Source: Eunapius fragilis
Taxonomy: Eukaryota > Porifera > Demospongiae > Spongillida > Spongillidae
Direction of reading: 5' to 3'
Assembly (NCBI GenBank): GCA_963681505.1
Contig: OY811971.1
Span: 2,655,730-2,719,729, forward strand
Length of the DNA stretch: 64,000 nt
Both the position numbers and the translations under genes were made by a program. Shown piece by piece: positions 47,330-57,834 of this stretch (position 1 is its first letter; every line of letters begins with the position of its first letter). The notes beneath the pieces were generated by a model. That model saw only the letters and a program-made list of their open reading frames with translations, had not been told where the DNA came from and made no database searches.

Positions 47330-48925
47330 TACGTAGCGTTGTCCTTTGGATCTAAGCTTTCTCCGTCTGAATTATCAGTGGTACTTTCAGAACTTTGTGG
47401 AGAGGTTGGTTCAGCCTGTTGCACCTGCTCAGGACGTTCTGCACATGCAGCCACATTCATGGAGTGGTACTGAATTGACATTTTCATACGTAACTGCATA
47501 TCTTCTTATGTTGTCATTGCAGCAGCACCAAAACCAACACGCCTCTTCACCTCCTGTGCATGCCACACCATCCTTAATAAAGCTTACAGTGGTGACTTTA
47601 TCAGAAAGTGCTGCCCCCGACACATGCACCGCATGATGCCATGATAGCATCATGGGGTCCAACCGTATCTTCAGAAGAGGAGACAGGCCTGTCTTTTGGA
47701 ATGCAGACATGATGTTCTCTCTAGTAAATCACCGATAACAGGCCTCATTGTTTATCATTGGAACATTGTGTGGATAAGATGTGATACTAAATGTTTGGTC
47801 ATTGCAGCAGAAGAAAGCATCTTTTAAATTAGTGGACCAGACACTCCTATACATCCAGAGGTCGTACCGGATGGCTGGTATGAGATGGCATGAGCACAAT
47901 GTCAAGCTTGTTGGCAGTAGCTAATTGTGCAGCATAAAGAGAAATGTGTGACTCGTGGCCATCAACAATGAGCAGCTTGTATCCCCCTTGTCTCAGGAGC
48001 TGGTAACATATCAATGAGATATTAAAGGATCTCTTGCATGGTCGATGCTCCGTTCAATCCCGCCACTGCATGGCACTGTAAGCATGTCCACAGTTTGGAT
48101 CAAAGTTGTGAGTTGCTTTGGCCATTTCATGCGTCACTGATTTTCCCTGGGAGATAAACGTAGGGGGCAGAGCTGTACCATCGGATACAATGGCAGCAAT
48201 TATGTAATATGAACTCCATGCATGCACGCTCCCCATAGATGCGAGTGAGTTTGTGAACACGCTTGGTTCCACATACTACAGCCGCACACGCTTCTGGAAT
48301 GGGTCAAGCACAATCTGGGTTTCATCAAGATTGAAGAAGTCTCTAGATGGGTCAAGGCCATGTTCTACCACTCGCTTGTGAGTGAGTTGAAAAAAGCACG
48401 TCGCTATCTATATGATGTCTAAGTCTGGATCTAATTGGTGCATGTGGATGTTTCTCCAACGTATTTTAAGTGACAAATGTTACATTCTACAACATATATT
48501 ACATGAGTTTTTATTATATTATACTGTACAGGCAATGCAGTTCCTTTTCCGCCATGGTGAAAATAATTTATAAGTTGCGTGGTATGCGCATGCAAGGAGA
48601 GATCAGAGTGCCTGACTCTACAGCCACAGCAAAAAAACGCGTCGAATCAATTCTTGATTTTCAATTGATTTGCCACTTACATTCTGGTACAAAATGTTTA
48701 CATACCTGGTACAACCTGTTAACAATATGTACCAGAATGTAAGTGGCAAATCAATCGAAAATCAAGAATTGATTCGACGATTTTTTTTGCTGTGAGCCTC
48801 TTTCGAAATCCGTTCCACCAGAGTTGGGTCAGAAGCCCATCTTTCCCCTTAAACGTACAGCCTTCCTCCTCAGTCTGTAGTGCCTTTGCAGCTTCGAACA
48901 CCTCCTCTTTCGTCATCCCCACACC
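47330..48925 (-). pseudogene. Pogo/Tigger-like transposase pseudogene (duplicate of 31290-32885)
   Basis: Same HTH and DDE pieces and the same stops. Confidence 0.8.
48625..48794. mobile_element. Foldback MITE (duplicate of 32585-32754)
   Basis: Same 170-bp foldback within the pogo-like pseudogene. Confidence 0.8.
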
Positions 48926-49028
48926 CTCAAGAGTGATTCAGTGTTCCTAGCGACGTCAGGAGAATGGCCTTTACGCTTATTGGCCATAATTAGTCACTAT
49001 ATACAATGCAGTTGATACAAGATAGATT

Positions 49029-50739
49029 TCATTTTTAAGCAGGTAGCACCCGCCCTCATCCCCAAGGCAAACCCGTGTCTTTATATAACAACCCTTTGAT
49101 GTGGTTGCTTCTTTATCGGTACCTTTCCCATACTTTGTGGTATGTTTGCCGAAAAGTGAGTTTTCGGTACCAGGATTCATACAACATTTGCTATGGTTGA
49201 TATGGTTGTAATTTCCGTTATATTCACTATCCAACAGTGTTGAAATTATCTCTCTAGCGTGCATAGTTTGTCAGCATCAGTCAAGAGAAGTTGTGAAGTT
49301 GTTTGTTCCATAATAGGTTCCTTTGCTTAGTTTGTATATATTGAGTGTAATTTGTTCACCGCTTGCTAAAAGTAGCAAGTTTGCCTCCCGTTGAGCGGTC
49401 GTGGCACACGTTGAAAGACAGGGGCGCAGATACTACACGATGGAAGAGGGGGTTCAGCCTGCGCGCGCGAACTTCTATATGCATGACTTGGTGGCAACAG
49501 CTATTTATAGATACTTACAATTTGCATTATATTAATAATACATGTAGTATCCATGGTGACCAGGAATATGTTAAGTTGCATCGGATATACAACAGCAGTG
49601 CAGTGATATACTCACCACTGCCTGCATACAATAGTAGCCATGGTGACAAGGAATAAGTAGGCAAAAGTGAAATACAGCATCATTACTACTTACAAACTGC
49701 ATTGTTCATAATGGTATCCATGGTAAAAGTTGGTTTGCATGGATGTCATGGATGGGACTGACACTTACTGATCACAGATGGATCGATCGTTCAGCAACTG
49801 TTGCTGCACGCGGTAAATACCCCTATGACGCACTTCATATACATATGACGTAACGCCGAGGCGTCTACAGTATTTGGAACGTCGACTCCCAGCCGCATGA
49901 GTATTAATGTAGGCATATATTAATAAGGCACATGTGGAAGGCATGTTGAAGGCATGGCGTACGTACACGTATGTACCGTGACGTGCATTTATGATAAAGC
50001 ATGCATACAAGTATATATAAGGCTTCAGAGTGCATGTGTACGTGGAAGGTCTGCCTTTATACCGGCGATTCTACGAATCATATAGCATGTAGGAATTCGA
50101 GCATAGTGTAGTACACTTCTAAGTATACTTGAATAGTATATAGTAATTTTCACTTTCTGTTTCTAGTACCATTAAACATGAATATGAAAGAGGTATTTGT
50201 GCTCTGTATGCGTGTGTATTGTGTGTGTGTGCGGGGGGAGGGGGAGGGAGGGGGGGACAATTTATTATGGCATGCAAACAAGCTCCCCCACAATGAGCCT
50301 ACAGGGTGGCAACAATAGGAATTTGGTGGGTGCATAATATACCATGGCCAATCTTGGGATGACCCTGTCAACATGCAAGCCGCGTATAATACATACACGA
50401 CACATATATATATAAATTATATATATAATTATAATTATATATATATATATATAATATATACACGCAATCACACAAAATAAAACAGACACATCCACATGGC
50501 ACGAAAATGTAAACACACAAATACTACGTGTGTGAATATTTCATGAATACAATGTACTATTTGATTTGTTCCTCGAATCATTGGTAATTATAAAAGCTGC
50601 ATTCTATATATATGCAAATCTGCAAACCTAACCTACATGCATGCACGTTCCAAATATGCACTTTGCATGTCTGTGTATATCACATGTTGGTGGCCACGCG
50701 TGCACCCATCGGCTAACCATGTTAACAAGCCCCCTTCCA
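49029..50739. other. Single-copy sequence without recognised gene
   Basis: No convincing open frame. 49500-49740 holds loosely repeated blocks ending gtatccatggt(g/a)a. 50060-50160 and 50330-50400 are inverted relatives of 30940-31000 and 30600-30660. 50400-50460 is an (AT)-rich run of simple repeats and 50220-50255 is G-rich. Confidence 0.35.
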
Positions 50740-50778
50740 CACGCACACACACACACGCGCGCACACACACCACGCACA

Positions 50779-50852
<74 letters not shown>
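50740..50852 (+). repeat. (CA)n microsatellite
   Basis: Imperfect CA/CG alternation at the start, then about 35 uninterrupted CA units. Open frames on either strand here are low-complexity artefacts. Confidence 0.97.
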
Positions 50853-50854
<2 letters not shown>

Positions 50855-50937
50855 TAAACTCCATGCAAAAACACATCTCATACACAGGGCGTTTAATAAC
50901 CTACCAGTTTAACCGCATAAAAACCACACGAAATACA

Positions 50938-51164
50938 ATAGACAACTTCACGATCTGATTATTTTGTACTCCGGATGTGATGTCACCTAGTCACTACGAA
51001 GAAGTCCGTTGTTGTCTCTTTGTTGTCTCTAGCTTTTACTGGGCCTCATATAGTTACATCGTTGTGGGGCCCAATAAAAGCTAGAGACAACAACGGACTT
51101 CTTCGTAGTGTCTAGATGACATCACATCCGGAGTACAAAATAATCAGATCGTGAAGTTGTCTAT
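50938..51164. repeat. Large inverted repeat (foldback element) upstream of the galectin gene
   Basis: Arms of roughly 100 bp pair almost perfectly: the left arm begins ATAGACAACTTCACGATCTG, and the right arm is its reverse complement ending at 51164. The arms include agctttta(c/t)tgggcc near the centre, with a ~22-bp loop (tcatatagttacatcgttgtgg). The left arm has an extra tttgttgtctc. No coding and no clear target duplication. It ends about 75 bp before the galectin TATA box. Confidence 0.85.
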
Positions 51165-51239
51165 AGCGCTCCAGGGCCACCGGATACAAATCTGGTGACA
51201 AAACTGCTCATATATCCTCATGCACGTCTCCATGCAGTG

Positions 51240-51247
51240 TATATAAA
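51240..51247 (+). promoter_or_regulatory. TATA box of the galectin gene
   Basis: TATATAAA lies 76 bp upstream of the ATG at 51323. A start site about 30 bp downstream would give a 5' leader of roughly 45-50 bases. Placement fits a core promoter; there is no direct evidence. Confidence 0.55.
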
Positions 51248-51322
51248 GACGAGCTTTTTAAGTTGTGTATGCGTTGGGAGATCAAACCCTTTAAATTCTG
51301 AACGTGCACTCAGAACTTCAGG

Positions 51323-52963
51323 ATGCTTCTCGCTACTCAGTCTGTTCTCGCGATCGTTGTGATCGCAGTGACCTGCAGCACCGCGTCGATGGTTAAGAAA
51401 GGTACAACAGATGTATATATTTATCGTGTATATGCATATATGCATGCATGCGCGTACCGGTTGGCGCCGAATGGTTATTATTTTGTTCCGTCCTTTCCTC
51501 CGGCGGGCATCCACATACACGCTCATGATCAGCGCACCATGCCAAGATGCATTATCTGCAGGAGGATGTGAATGCGGACATGATGAGTGAGCAAGCAGCC
51601 GACGACAAGGTTTTCGGTGAGCCCAGCTTTGTAAATCGTGCCATTTCATCGGATTTAGAAGGTAAATAAGGTTAAGGGGCGGCGGTTGTCTAAAGACTAA
51701 ACATAATATGGAATCGTACACTGATAAAGATTTTCCAGGAAGGAGCTTCGAAGTTCGCACAGGGAAAAAATTCATATAGAAATCATTGTGTGATTGAACA
51801 CATAAATCATACGCTCGCGTGTGATTTTTATGAACACACGCGAGCGTATGAACACAAAATCACACGCGAGCGTATGATTTATGTATTCAATGAAACAACG
51901 ATTTCTAAATGATTCAACTCATTTTTTTCCCTGTATCATGCGTGCATGCCATTAAAATTTAATTAATTACATGTATAGTAATAATAACAATACATTAGTA
52001 CAATTATACCTATATATGTACGTACTCCCGCAGCCGAGACACAGAAAACTATATCAGTGCAGAACTTTGGAGTTGGTACAGTCATACGATTGTCGTATAC
52101 TGCTCCCGGACCATCCCAGGAATCGTGGTTGTTACTTAACCTGGTCAGCAGCACAGGAGATATTTTATTCCACTTCAATCCACGATATTATGCCAGTGGC
52201 CGGCCCCGTGTTAGTTTTCAATAGCTTCCTCGACAACGCCTGGGGAACAGATGAGAAGCCTACCGGATATCCGTTTGGTGCTACTACAGTATACGTGGTC
52301 GTGGTCGTTGAGGAAAGTGGTTACAGGATTACCGTGAATGGAGGCGCCTTCCAGTATCTTTACAAACATCGCCGGACCTCCCTGGTCACCTCAATAAGTA
52401 CGGACCTAGACGATATTTCCTATGGCATCGTAAGCTATAACTAACTCTTGCGTAATCGAACCCTCGTGTTGACTGTCTCCATGATTGCTTCCTCCCTTGC
52501 ATGGCCTGTTATTCAGATTATTAATTCATCCAAAGATTTCAAAGACGAAAAGGGCAAAGTGGTCTACATCAATGGTGCGACACCAGCAAGCAACGCGTGT
52601 GGAGCTGGAATTTGTGCGATCAATTTTTTCAACGCTCCGCCTTCCCTTCTGGCTGCTCCCCTGCATTCGTCAAAGTCCCCTAACCACCCTCTGCAAATTA
52701 ACCCGAGATTTTATTCTACTAGAGTGGTCCGCAACACCTTTATAAATGGCGCCTGGGGACCAGAGGAGACAGCAGGAGGAATGCCGTTCACACCTAATAC
52801 CGCTTTCAAAGTTGCCGTGACCTACCAGCAGGATGGGTACGAGATTGCAGTGAACGGCGACCATTTCGTTACATACAAGTACCGCCTCCCGCTAACTACT
52901 CCGGTGACCGTACTGGTCAGTCCAGCTCTGCTGGGATCCTCTACTAAGGTTCAAGTAGTTTAG
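51323..52963 (+). CDS. Secreted tandem-repeat galectin, three exons, one apparent frameshift
   Basis: Galectins bind beta-galactosides. Exon 1 (51323-51401) encodes a signal-peptide-like start, MLLATQSVLAIVVIAVTCST, then a GTACAA donor. Exon 2 (52034-52429) follows an actcccgcag acceptor in matching phase and encodes CRD 1: VQNFGVGTVIRLSYTAPG, then ILFHFNPRYY (canonical H-x-N-P-R), VFNSF, WGTDEK and YRITVNGG. Exon 3 (52517-52963), after an 87-bp intron with a ctaac branch-like site, encodes CRD 2: LQINPRFYSTRVVRN, WGPEET, YEIAVNGDHF. CRD 1 keeps His and Asn but has Lys in place of the usual Arg after W..E; CRD 2 has Gln for His and Thr for Arg. The frame shifts by one base in the C-run at 52204-52207; removal of one C would make all three exons consistent, at about 306 residues. 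A signal peptide is unusual, since galectins normally leave cells without one. Confidence 0.8.
51760..51933. mobile_element. Foldback MITE in galectin intron 1
   Basis: A 174-bp foldback with ends CAGGGAAAAAA and, on the other strand, CAGGGAAAAAAATGA. The arms contain atcatacgctcgcgtgtgat, and a third half-copy of this palindrome lies in the centre. It occupies intron 1 and leaves the splice sites intact. Confidence 0.8.
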
Positions 52964-53930
52964 TTATTACATGCAGTGCCGTTAGTGATAGATTGCTTTG
53001 CGCATTTACTTGCTCTGACTCGCCATGTAGTTCTAGACATTTTCTGAGGCTCTGAATATCCTGACAATACAATGCGTGACTAGCGCAACCGAGATGAGCG
53101 CGTTCAATCATGAACCTTTTTTTTGGCAGGGGGGTTTGGGGGGTCGGGGGGGGGGGGGGGGCTTCTAAGCGGTACATTATGCATGCAAGCTGCAAGCTGC
53201 GCAGGAGTCTCATCTATTAAAAAGATAATAGAGAAATCTCATGCATATGTAACTGATACGAAAGAGGAATGATATATAAATTTCTCTCGTATGAAAATTT
53301 TTACACGTTCTAAATTGTTTTAGAAATTGTATATATGGTAATGCTCATGCAGAGTAACAATGAGCAACAATTGAATTAATATTAAAAGGAGGATTCTATA
53401 AGTACCAGGTGGAGGGACTCTAAGTGCCTGTGGGTGGGATTCTACGTGCCCAGGGCACTTACATATGGACTCAGTTAGAGTCCCTTTCGAGGTTTCTACC
53501 GCGTTTATAGATACCTCATCTTATACCTGCAATCACATTGCGCGAATTGCGCATGGTACTGATGGTACTGATGGTACTGATGCTCCAGATACTGCCCGCG
53601 GACGAAGTTGGGGAATGACTTTAATTTTTTTTCTTCCGAAGTGGTCCGGCGGATGCCGGACTTGGGCAAAAATGTCCTTATATGGTGGGCTCGCCCTCCT
53701 TTTAATAATTCGCGGAAATCATCTGTAAGGAACTACGGAGAGAAACAAAGCTAAAGCTCTCGTTTTAGCTAGGTTTCTCTCCTCACAATTATAACCAATT
53801 GCATGGACTCATTGTCTTCTGCCACAAGTTTTACATAGGCGTCGGGATCGGCCCCCCCCCCCCCCCCCCCCCCAGATTTCAAGGTGAATGTTCTAAGTTA
53901 GGATATACTTAATATCTCTTTTTTCTCCCA
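52964..53930. other. Galectin 3' flank; no recognised gene
   Basis: An ATTAAA at 53215-53220 could serve as a poly(A) signal. G- and C-homopolymers lie at about 53128-53161 and 53852-53873. A short frame at 53465-53728 contains a three-fold ggtactgat repeat and has no recognisable domain, so it is not called as a gene. Confidence 0.4.
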
Positions 53931-53934
53931 GTAT

Positions 53935-54122
53935 GCCTAGCAGGTCTAGGTTTGAGAGATCCAACCAAAACAGCTACTACTGCATACCATTCATCAACAC
54001 TGGACACACAAGTAGTTCATGAATCTGTCAAAGGTGTTACAGTATTTAGCGTTCCTGAACATCTTAACAAGCTGACGCAAACAGTTTCACACACTAGTCA
54101 CACTCAAAATGCTGCAGACTAA
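53935..54122 (+). pseudogene. C-terminal remnant of a retroelement reverse transcriptase
   Basis: An open stretch reads LAGLGLRDPTKTATTAYHSS, then TLDTQVVHESVKGV, and stops at 54122. A (G)GLGLRDP block followed by a helix-rich region and a V-V-H/D-x-I/V segment is common at the end of RT domains in invertebrate retroelements. Only this piece is present, so the element class cannot be fixed. Confidence 0.4.
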
Positions 54123-55127
54123 GCTTAACACTCTCATCTCTAAGTTTTCACCAGAACGGCAATGAGCAACGGTAAAATAGCATTTGTTCGCCGTCGTAGG
54201 GTTCAGAATGTCTAAACTGACTGTTTGGCCACGAAATCTTAGTACTGTATACGTAATGAATTTCTATTACGGAACCTAAACTGTACTTATGCCGGGAACC
54301 CTTTTGGGTGAGTATGGAGAGCCTCAATTGGAACATAGATTCTGATTACCATTGGGCTATTCCATTCTTTAACCGTACACCCGTACGGAATATGTCCCGG
54401 CGGGGGGGGGGGGGGGGGGGGGCGAGGGATTGTCAATGCCTGTCTAAGTGGGTTAGCAGGTATGACAAATAACTAGTCCTGGGGGGAGGGAAGGGGGGAG
54501 GGGGGGGGAATTTGGGTTGAGTCATGCCAGTTCTAAGGATTTTAAACAAACTGCCTTAATTAAAAGAACCTCAAATATTTTATAGAGTGATCAGGAAAAG
54601 GAATACTTAGATGTGACCTCTGTATAGAATAAAGCTACAAATTTTTACCACTTATGTATCCCCATAATTGGACTGCCTTAGTTCCGCTTCAGCTTTTGCT
54701 ATTAACATTTGTGTTTGGGATTCTATCTGTAGTGTGATGCTGTGTACAATATCTGTAAACTGGATGTCTCAAATAAACGTCGATATTCTACGTTAAAGTG
54801 TTTTATTCTATTTTTTATTCTATTTCAGAGTTTCTAGGGATAAAGCAGTGTGTAGTTAGGCATACAGGTGATCATTGCTCTGACCACAACACACAATCTG
54901 ATCAGAACATATCCAGAAGGTGGGCTAGCCTAACTAATAGTAATAGGGGAATACAACTCTCGTTTTAAAATCCACACACCATTGTATGGACCACACTGAC
55001 TTAAACTGTTTGTTTGATTGCCCACATCTTTAGTTTGGTCCTCTGCATAGACGCGATGCGTAACAAATGTAGGTGTATGAGTGACTAGTTGCCGGGTTTG
55101 GTTTCTGTAAGGGGGGGTGGTAGGCGT
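54123..55127. other. Repeat flank without gene
   Basis: 54290-54480 recalls 9380-9560 and 25820-25850, with G-runs at 54402-54422 and 54482-54508. 54500-55127 shows nothing recognisable beyond short AT-rich stretches. Confidence 0.35.
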
Positions 55128-56275
55128 CATACCGTGTAGGGTAAAAAAAGTGAAACGTATATCATATTTGTTCCTGTTACGTTGGGGAGTCCAATTAGAG
55201 GCTTCCCAAAGGGGTGCCCCATTCCCCCCTCCCACCCACTACACTGCCCACTCCGCAACAAAATTATGTCTCCCTCCCTCCATAGACGTATTCCTAGATC
55301 CGCCACTCAAAATCTCAAATTGCATGGATAAAGTTAGCTGATGGTAACTAGCGCCATATGTTAAATAATGTTAGTGTACCCTATGGACCATCATCAATTG
55401 CCATCGTTTCATGAAAGTGACCATTTGTAGTATTGAAAACACATATTTTTGACAGTAACTTGTGTGCGATGGCTTTAAAGCCTTAAAAATACCACAGGGT
55501 AATGCTTCTTATGCTACAGGAAGAGGCCATAAAACATGCAGAGTTGTTACGTTCGAAGTACACAATCAAATATTTGGCTCAACTTTTTATACCATTGTAC
55601 CATACACAGAGCTACACACTTTCCCTTTGTGGTATCAGCGTAGGTATCTGAAGTATTTTATTTAACACACAGTCCATGAAATTTCGATCCAAAATCAACT
55701 AAAAGTAACCAACATAAAATGTTGTCACTAGTGGGTTTTGCACCGATACTTGCATAGTGTACGATAAAATGATCCTTTGGATGAAGGTACACATTATTTC
55801 TACATTAGCAGGTCGTGTGGTTGAGGCTCGCTACGTTGTCAAAGACAGTGGGTCAATGAACTCATTCTTAAAATTGTACTTTTTTTCAAGACATGTTCAT
55901 GAGTATCGTTTATAATCAATACAAAACCCTAGACCTCTGAACATGTCTATAGCCAGTAGAAACACAGAGAAGCAGAATCATTCCCAGACCATGTATTTGT
56001 ATATAAACGTGGTATGTATAATCTATTATGCTAGATTTTACTTTTCCTTTCTTCCTCCAAACTACTAAGAAAACATGTAAGACAAACTAATAATATTAAC
56101 CCCAGGCATGACTTTAGCTTATACCTGTAATTTGTCATTATTATGTCACAGAGACAGAAGAGACCCTTCTGTTTCCTGGGACAATCCTTGCGCTTTAGAC
56201 ACTTGTCATACTCCCTCTTGCTTACTTGTATGTGGAGTGATAATAGCTTTCGGTGAACAGTATTACCAATCAGTC
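55128..56275. repeat. Zinc-finger flank repeat, homologous to ~19840-21010
   Basis: Follows the copy-1 block in the same order (gtccaattagaggcttcc, cctccatagacgtattcctag, tttgcacc..tgcatagtgtacgataaaatgatcc, cagagacagaagagacc). It ends abruptly where zinc-finger coding begins. Here the flank is on the same strand as the gene, whereas in the 18404 unit it is antisense to the gene, so this is a rearranged combination. Confidence 0.75.
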
Positions 56276-56280
56276 ATAGA

Positions 56281-57339
56281 ATGTGTTTCCCCCTCCAACT
56301 TATTCGTCATAAGGGTCATCTGAAGATGCACATGGTTGTCCATTCGCAAGAAAAGAACTATCAGTGTTCTGAATGTGGGAAGACATTTGGCCGAAAGGGA
56401 AATCTGACGGAACACATGGTTGTCCATACACAAGAAAAGGACTATCAGTGTTCTGAATGTGGGAAGGCATTTGGCCATAAGAGTTCTCTGAAGAAACACA
56501 TGGTTGTCCATACAAAAGAAAAGAACTATCGGTGTTCTGAATGTGGGATGGCATTTGGTCGTAAGGATCATCTGAAGGCACACATGGTTGTCCATACACA
56601 AGAAAAGAACTATCAGTGTTCTGAATGTGGAAAGACATTTGGTCAAAAGGGAAATCTGAAGACACACATGGTTGTCCATACGCAAGAAAAGAACTATCAG
56701 TGTTCTGAATGTGGGAAGGCATTTGGTCGAAAGGACACTCTGACAAGTCACATGGTTGTCCATACGCAAGAAAAGAACTATCAGTGTTCTGAATGTGGGA
56801 AGGCATTTGGTCGAAAGGACACTCTGACAAGTCACATGGTTGTCCATACGCAAGAAAAGAACTATCAGTGTTCTGAATGTGGAAAGACATTTGGTCAAAA
56901 GGGAAATCTGAAGAAACACATGGTTGTCCATATGCAAGAAAAGAACTATCAGTGTTCTGAATGTGGGAAGGCATTTGGTCAAAAGGAAAATCTGACAAGA
57001 CACATGGTTGTCCACACTGGAGCCACAAATTTCAAGTGTACTATTTGCAACAAGCAGTATTCCTACAGATCAACTCTCAGATACCATATGATGGTCCACA
57101 GCAATGATCGACCTTACGAGTGTTTCTGCAGGAAATCTTTCAAGTCCATTTCTGCTCTGAAAGGCCATTGCAGAAAACACCTTGGTGAGAAGTTAAGATG
57201 TCCCTCTGAAGGATGTGACAAAAAATATGTGACCAAGAGTGGTTTGAAATATCATCTCCAGCGCTGCTTCTACTCCCAAGATCTAGCCATAAGGACCAAT
57301 GCACGATATGTACACAAGCAAGGATGTAGACATTACTAG
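56281..57339 (+). CDS. C2H2 zinc-finger protein, 5'-truncated, longest finger array
   Basis: A 352-residue frame. The first finger lacks its two cysteines (LIRHKGHLKMHMVVH), so the 5' end was lost at the junction near 56290. Nine C2H2 fingers (eight YQCSECGK-type plus CTICNKQYSYRS) with TQEKNYQ linkers follow, then the CxC finger (CFCRKSFKS) and the C2HC finger. The tail extends past the usual SQ end to VHKQGCRHY. Fingers five and six (YQCSECGKAFGRKDTLTSH) are the same at DNA level over 84 bp, a very recent internal duplication. Zinc ligands are complete in the later fingers. No promoter or first exon is visible, so expression is uncertain. Confidence 0.72.
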   Translation: MCFPLQLIRHKGHLKMHMVVHSQEKNYQCSECGKTFGRKGNLTEHMVVHTQEKDYQCSECGKAFGHKSSLKKHMVVHTKEKNYRCSECGMAFGRKDHLKAHMVVHTQEKNYQCSECGKTFGQKGNLKTHMVVHTQEKNYQCSECGKAFGRKDTLTSHMVVHTQEKNYQCSECGKAFGRKDTLTSHMVVHTQEKNYQCSECGKTFGQKGNLKKHMVVHMQEKNYQCSECGKAFGQKENLTRHMVVHTGATNFKCTICNKQYSYRSTLRYHMMVHSNDRPYECFCRKSFKSISALKGHCRKHLGEKLRCPSEGCDKKYVTKSGLKYHLQRCFYSQDLAIRTNARYVHKQGCRHY

Positions 57340-57834
57340 AAACGATACAGTTTAGTCAAATTTTGGAGTTATTTTGGAGGTTATTGTAATCTGGATTGAT
57401 AATTATAATTTTGTGTTCTTTTTCGTTTAATACATATACAAACACATACTTACATACATACATACATACATACATACATGCATACATACATAGTCATACA
57501 TACATTCATGCTAGCATGCATGCACACATTGCACGCTCATTGATTAGCTAGTGGTCTGAGGTCTATCCCAGTAGTTGAGGTTGTTTTTTCAGTTATTTTA
57601 CACTGCTACATGGTACAGACCTCTATACCACACACATCTTACATGACCACACCCTTTTCACTTTGTCACAACCTTATATTATCATGTGCACAACCTTCAG
57701 ATGATCATGACTATGCCACCATCACTACCCTCATATCATTGCTATGTCACTTCACCCTTACCACCCTCACATCACCTTTCACCACCCTCACATCACTGAC
57801 CCATGTCTCCAGAACATGACCATCTATGCTGCTG
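57340..57834. other. Zinc-finger 3' flank, microsatellite and repeat
   Basis: Contains a (CATA)n array at about 57430-57510. From 57600 comes a CATCACC-rich repeat equal in type to 11460-11600, leading into a nibrin-like fragment. Confidence 0.6.

Larger units (their letters stand above)
33189..49028. repeat. Copy 2 of the 15.8-kb near-perfect direct duplication
   Basis: Repeats 17145-32988 in the same order and orientation. Unlike copy 1 it continues without a gap into single-copy sequence at 49029, while copy 1 is continuous with single-copy sequence on the left. Confidence 0.93.

Noticed and set aside
17145..49028. Real tandem segmental duplication with two functional zinc-finger genes and two Ginger insertions
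   Set aside because: Identity includes hypervariable arrays and the copies meet exactly at an N gap, which favours an unmerged contig overlap; kept as a finding to test.
49363..49656. 97-codon frame in the single-copy region
   Set aside because: No recognisable motif, AT-rich, overlaps small direct repeats.
50628..50958. VCVCVC and THTHTH frames over the CA repeat
   Set aside because: Artefact of a CA microsatellite.
52448..52516. Start of the second galectin domain as its own gene with Met at 52448
   Set aside because: The first 23 codons lie in an 87-bp intron with good splice signals, and the phase joins exon 2 to exon 3 without a break.
53465..53728. 87-codon frame after the galectin gene
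   Set aside because: Low-complexity GTDGTDGTD repeat, no domain, no homologous copy in the window.
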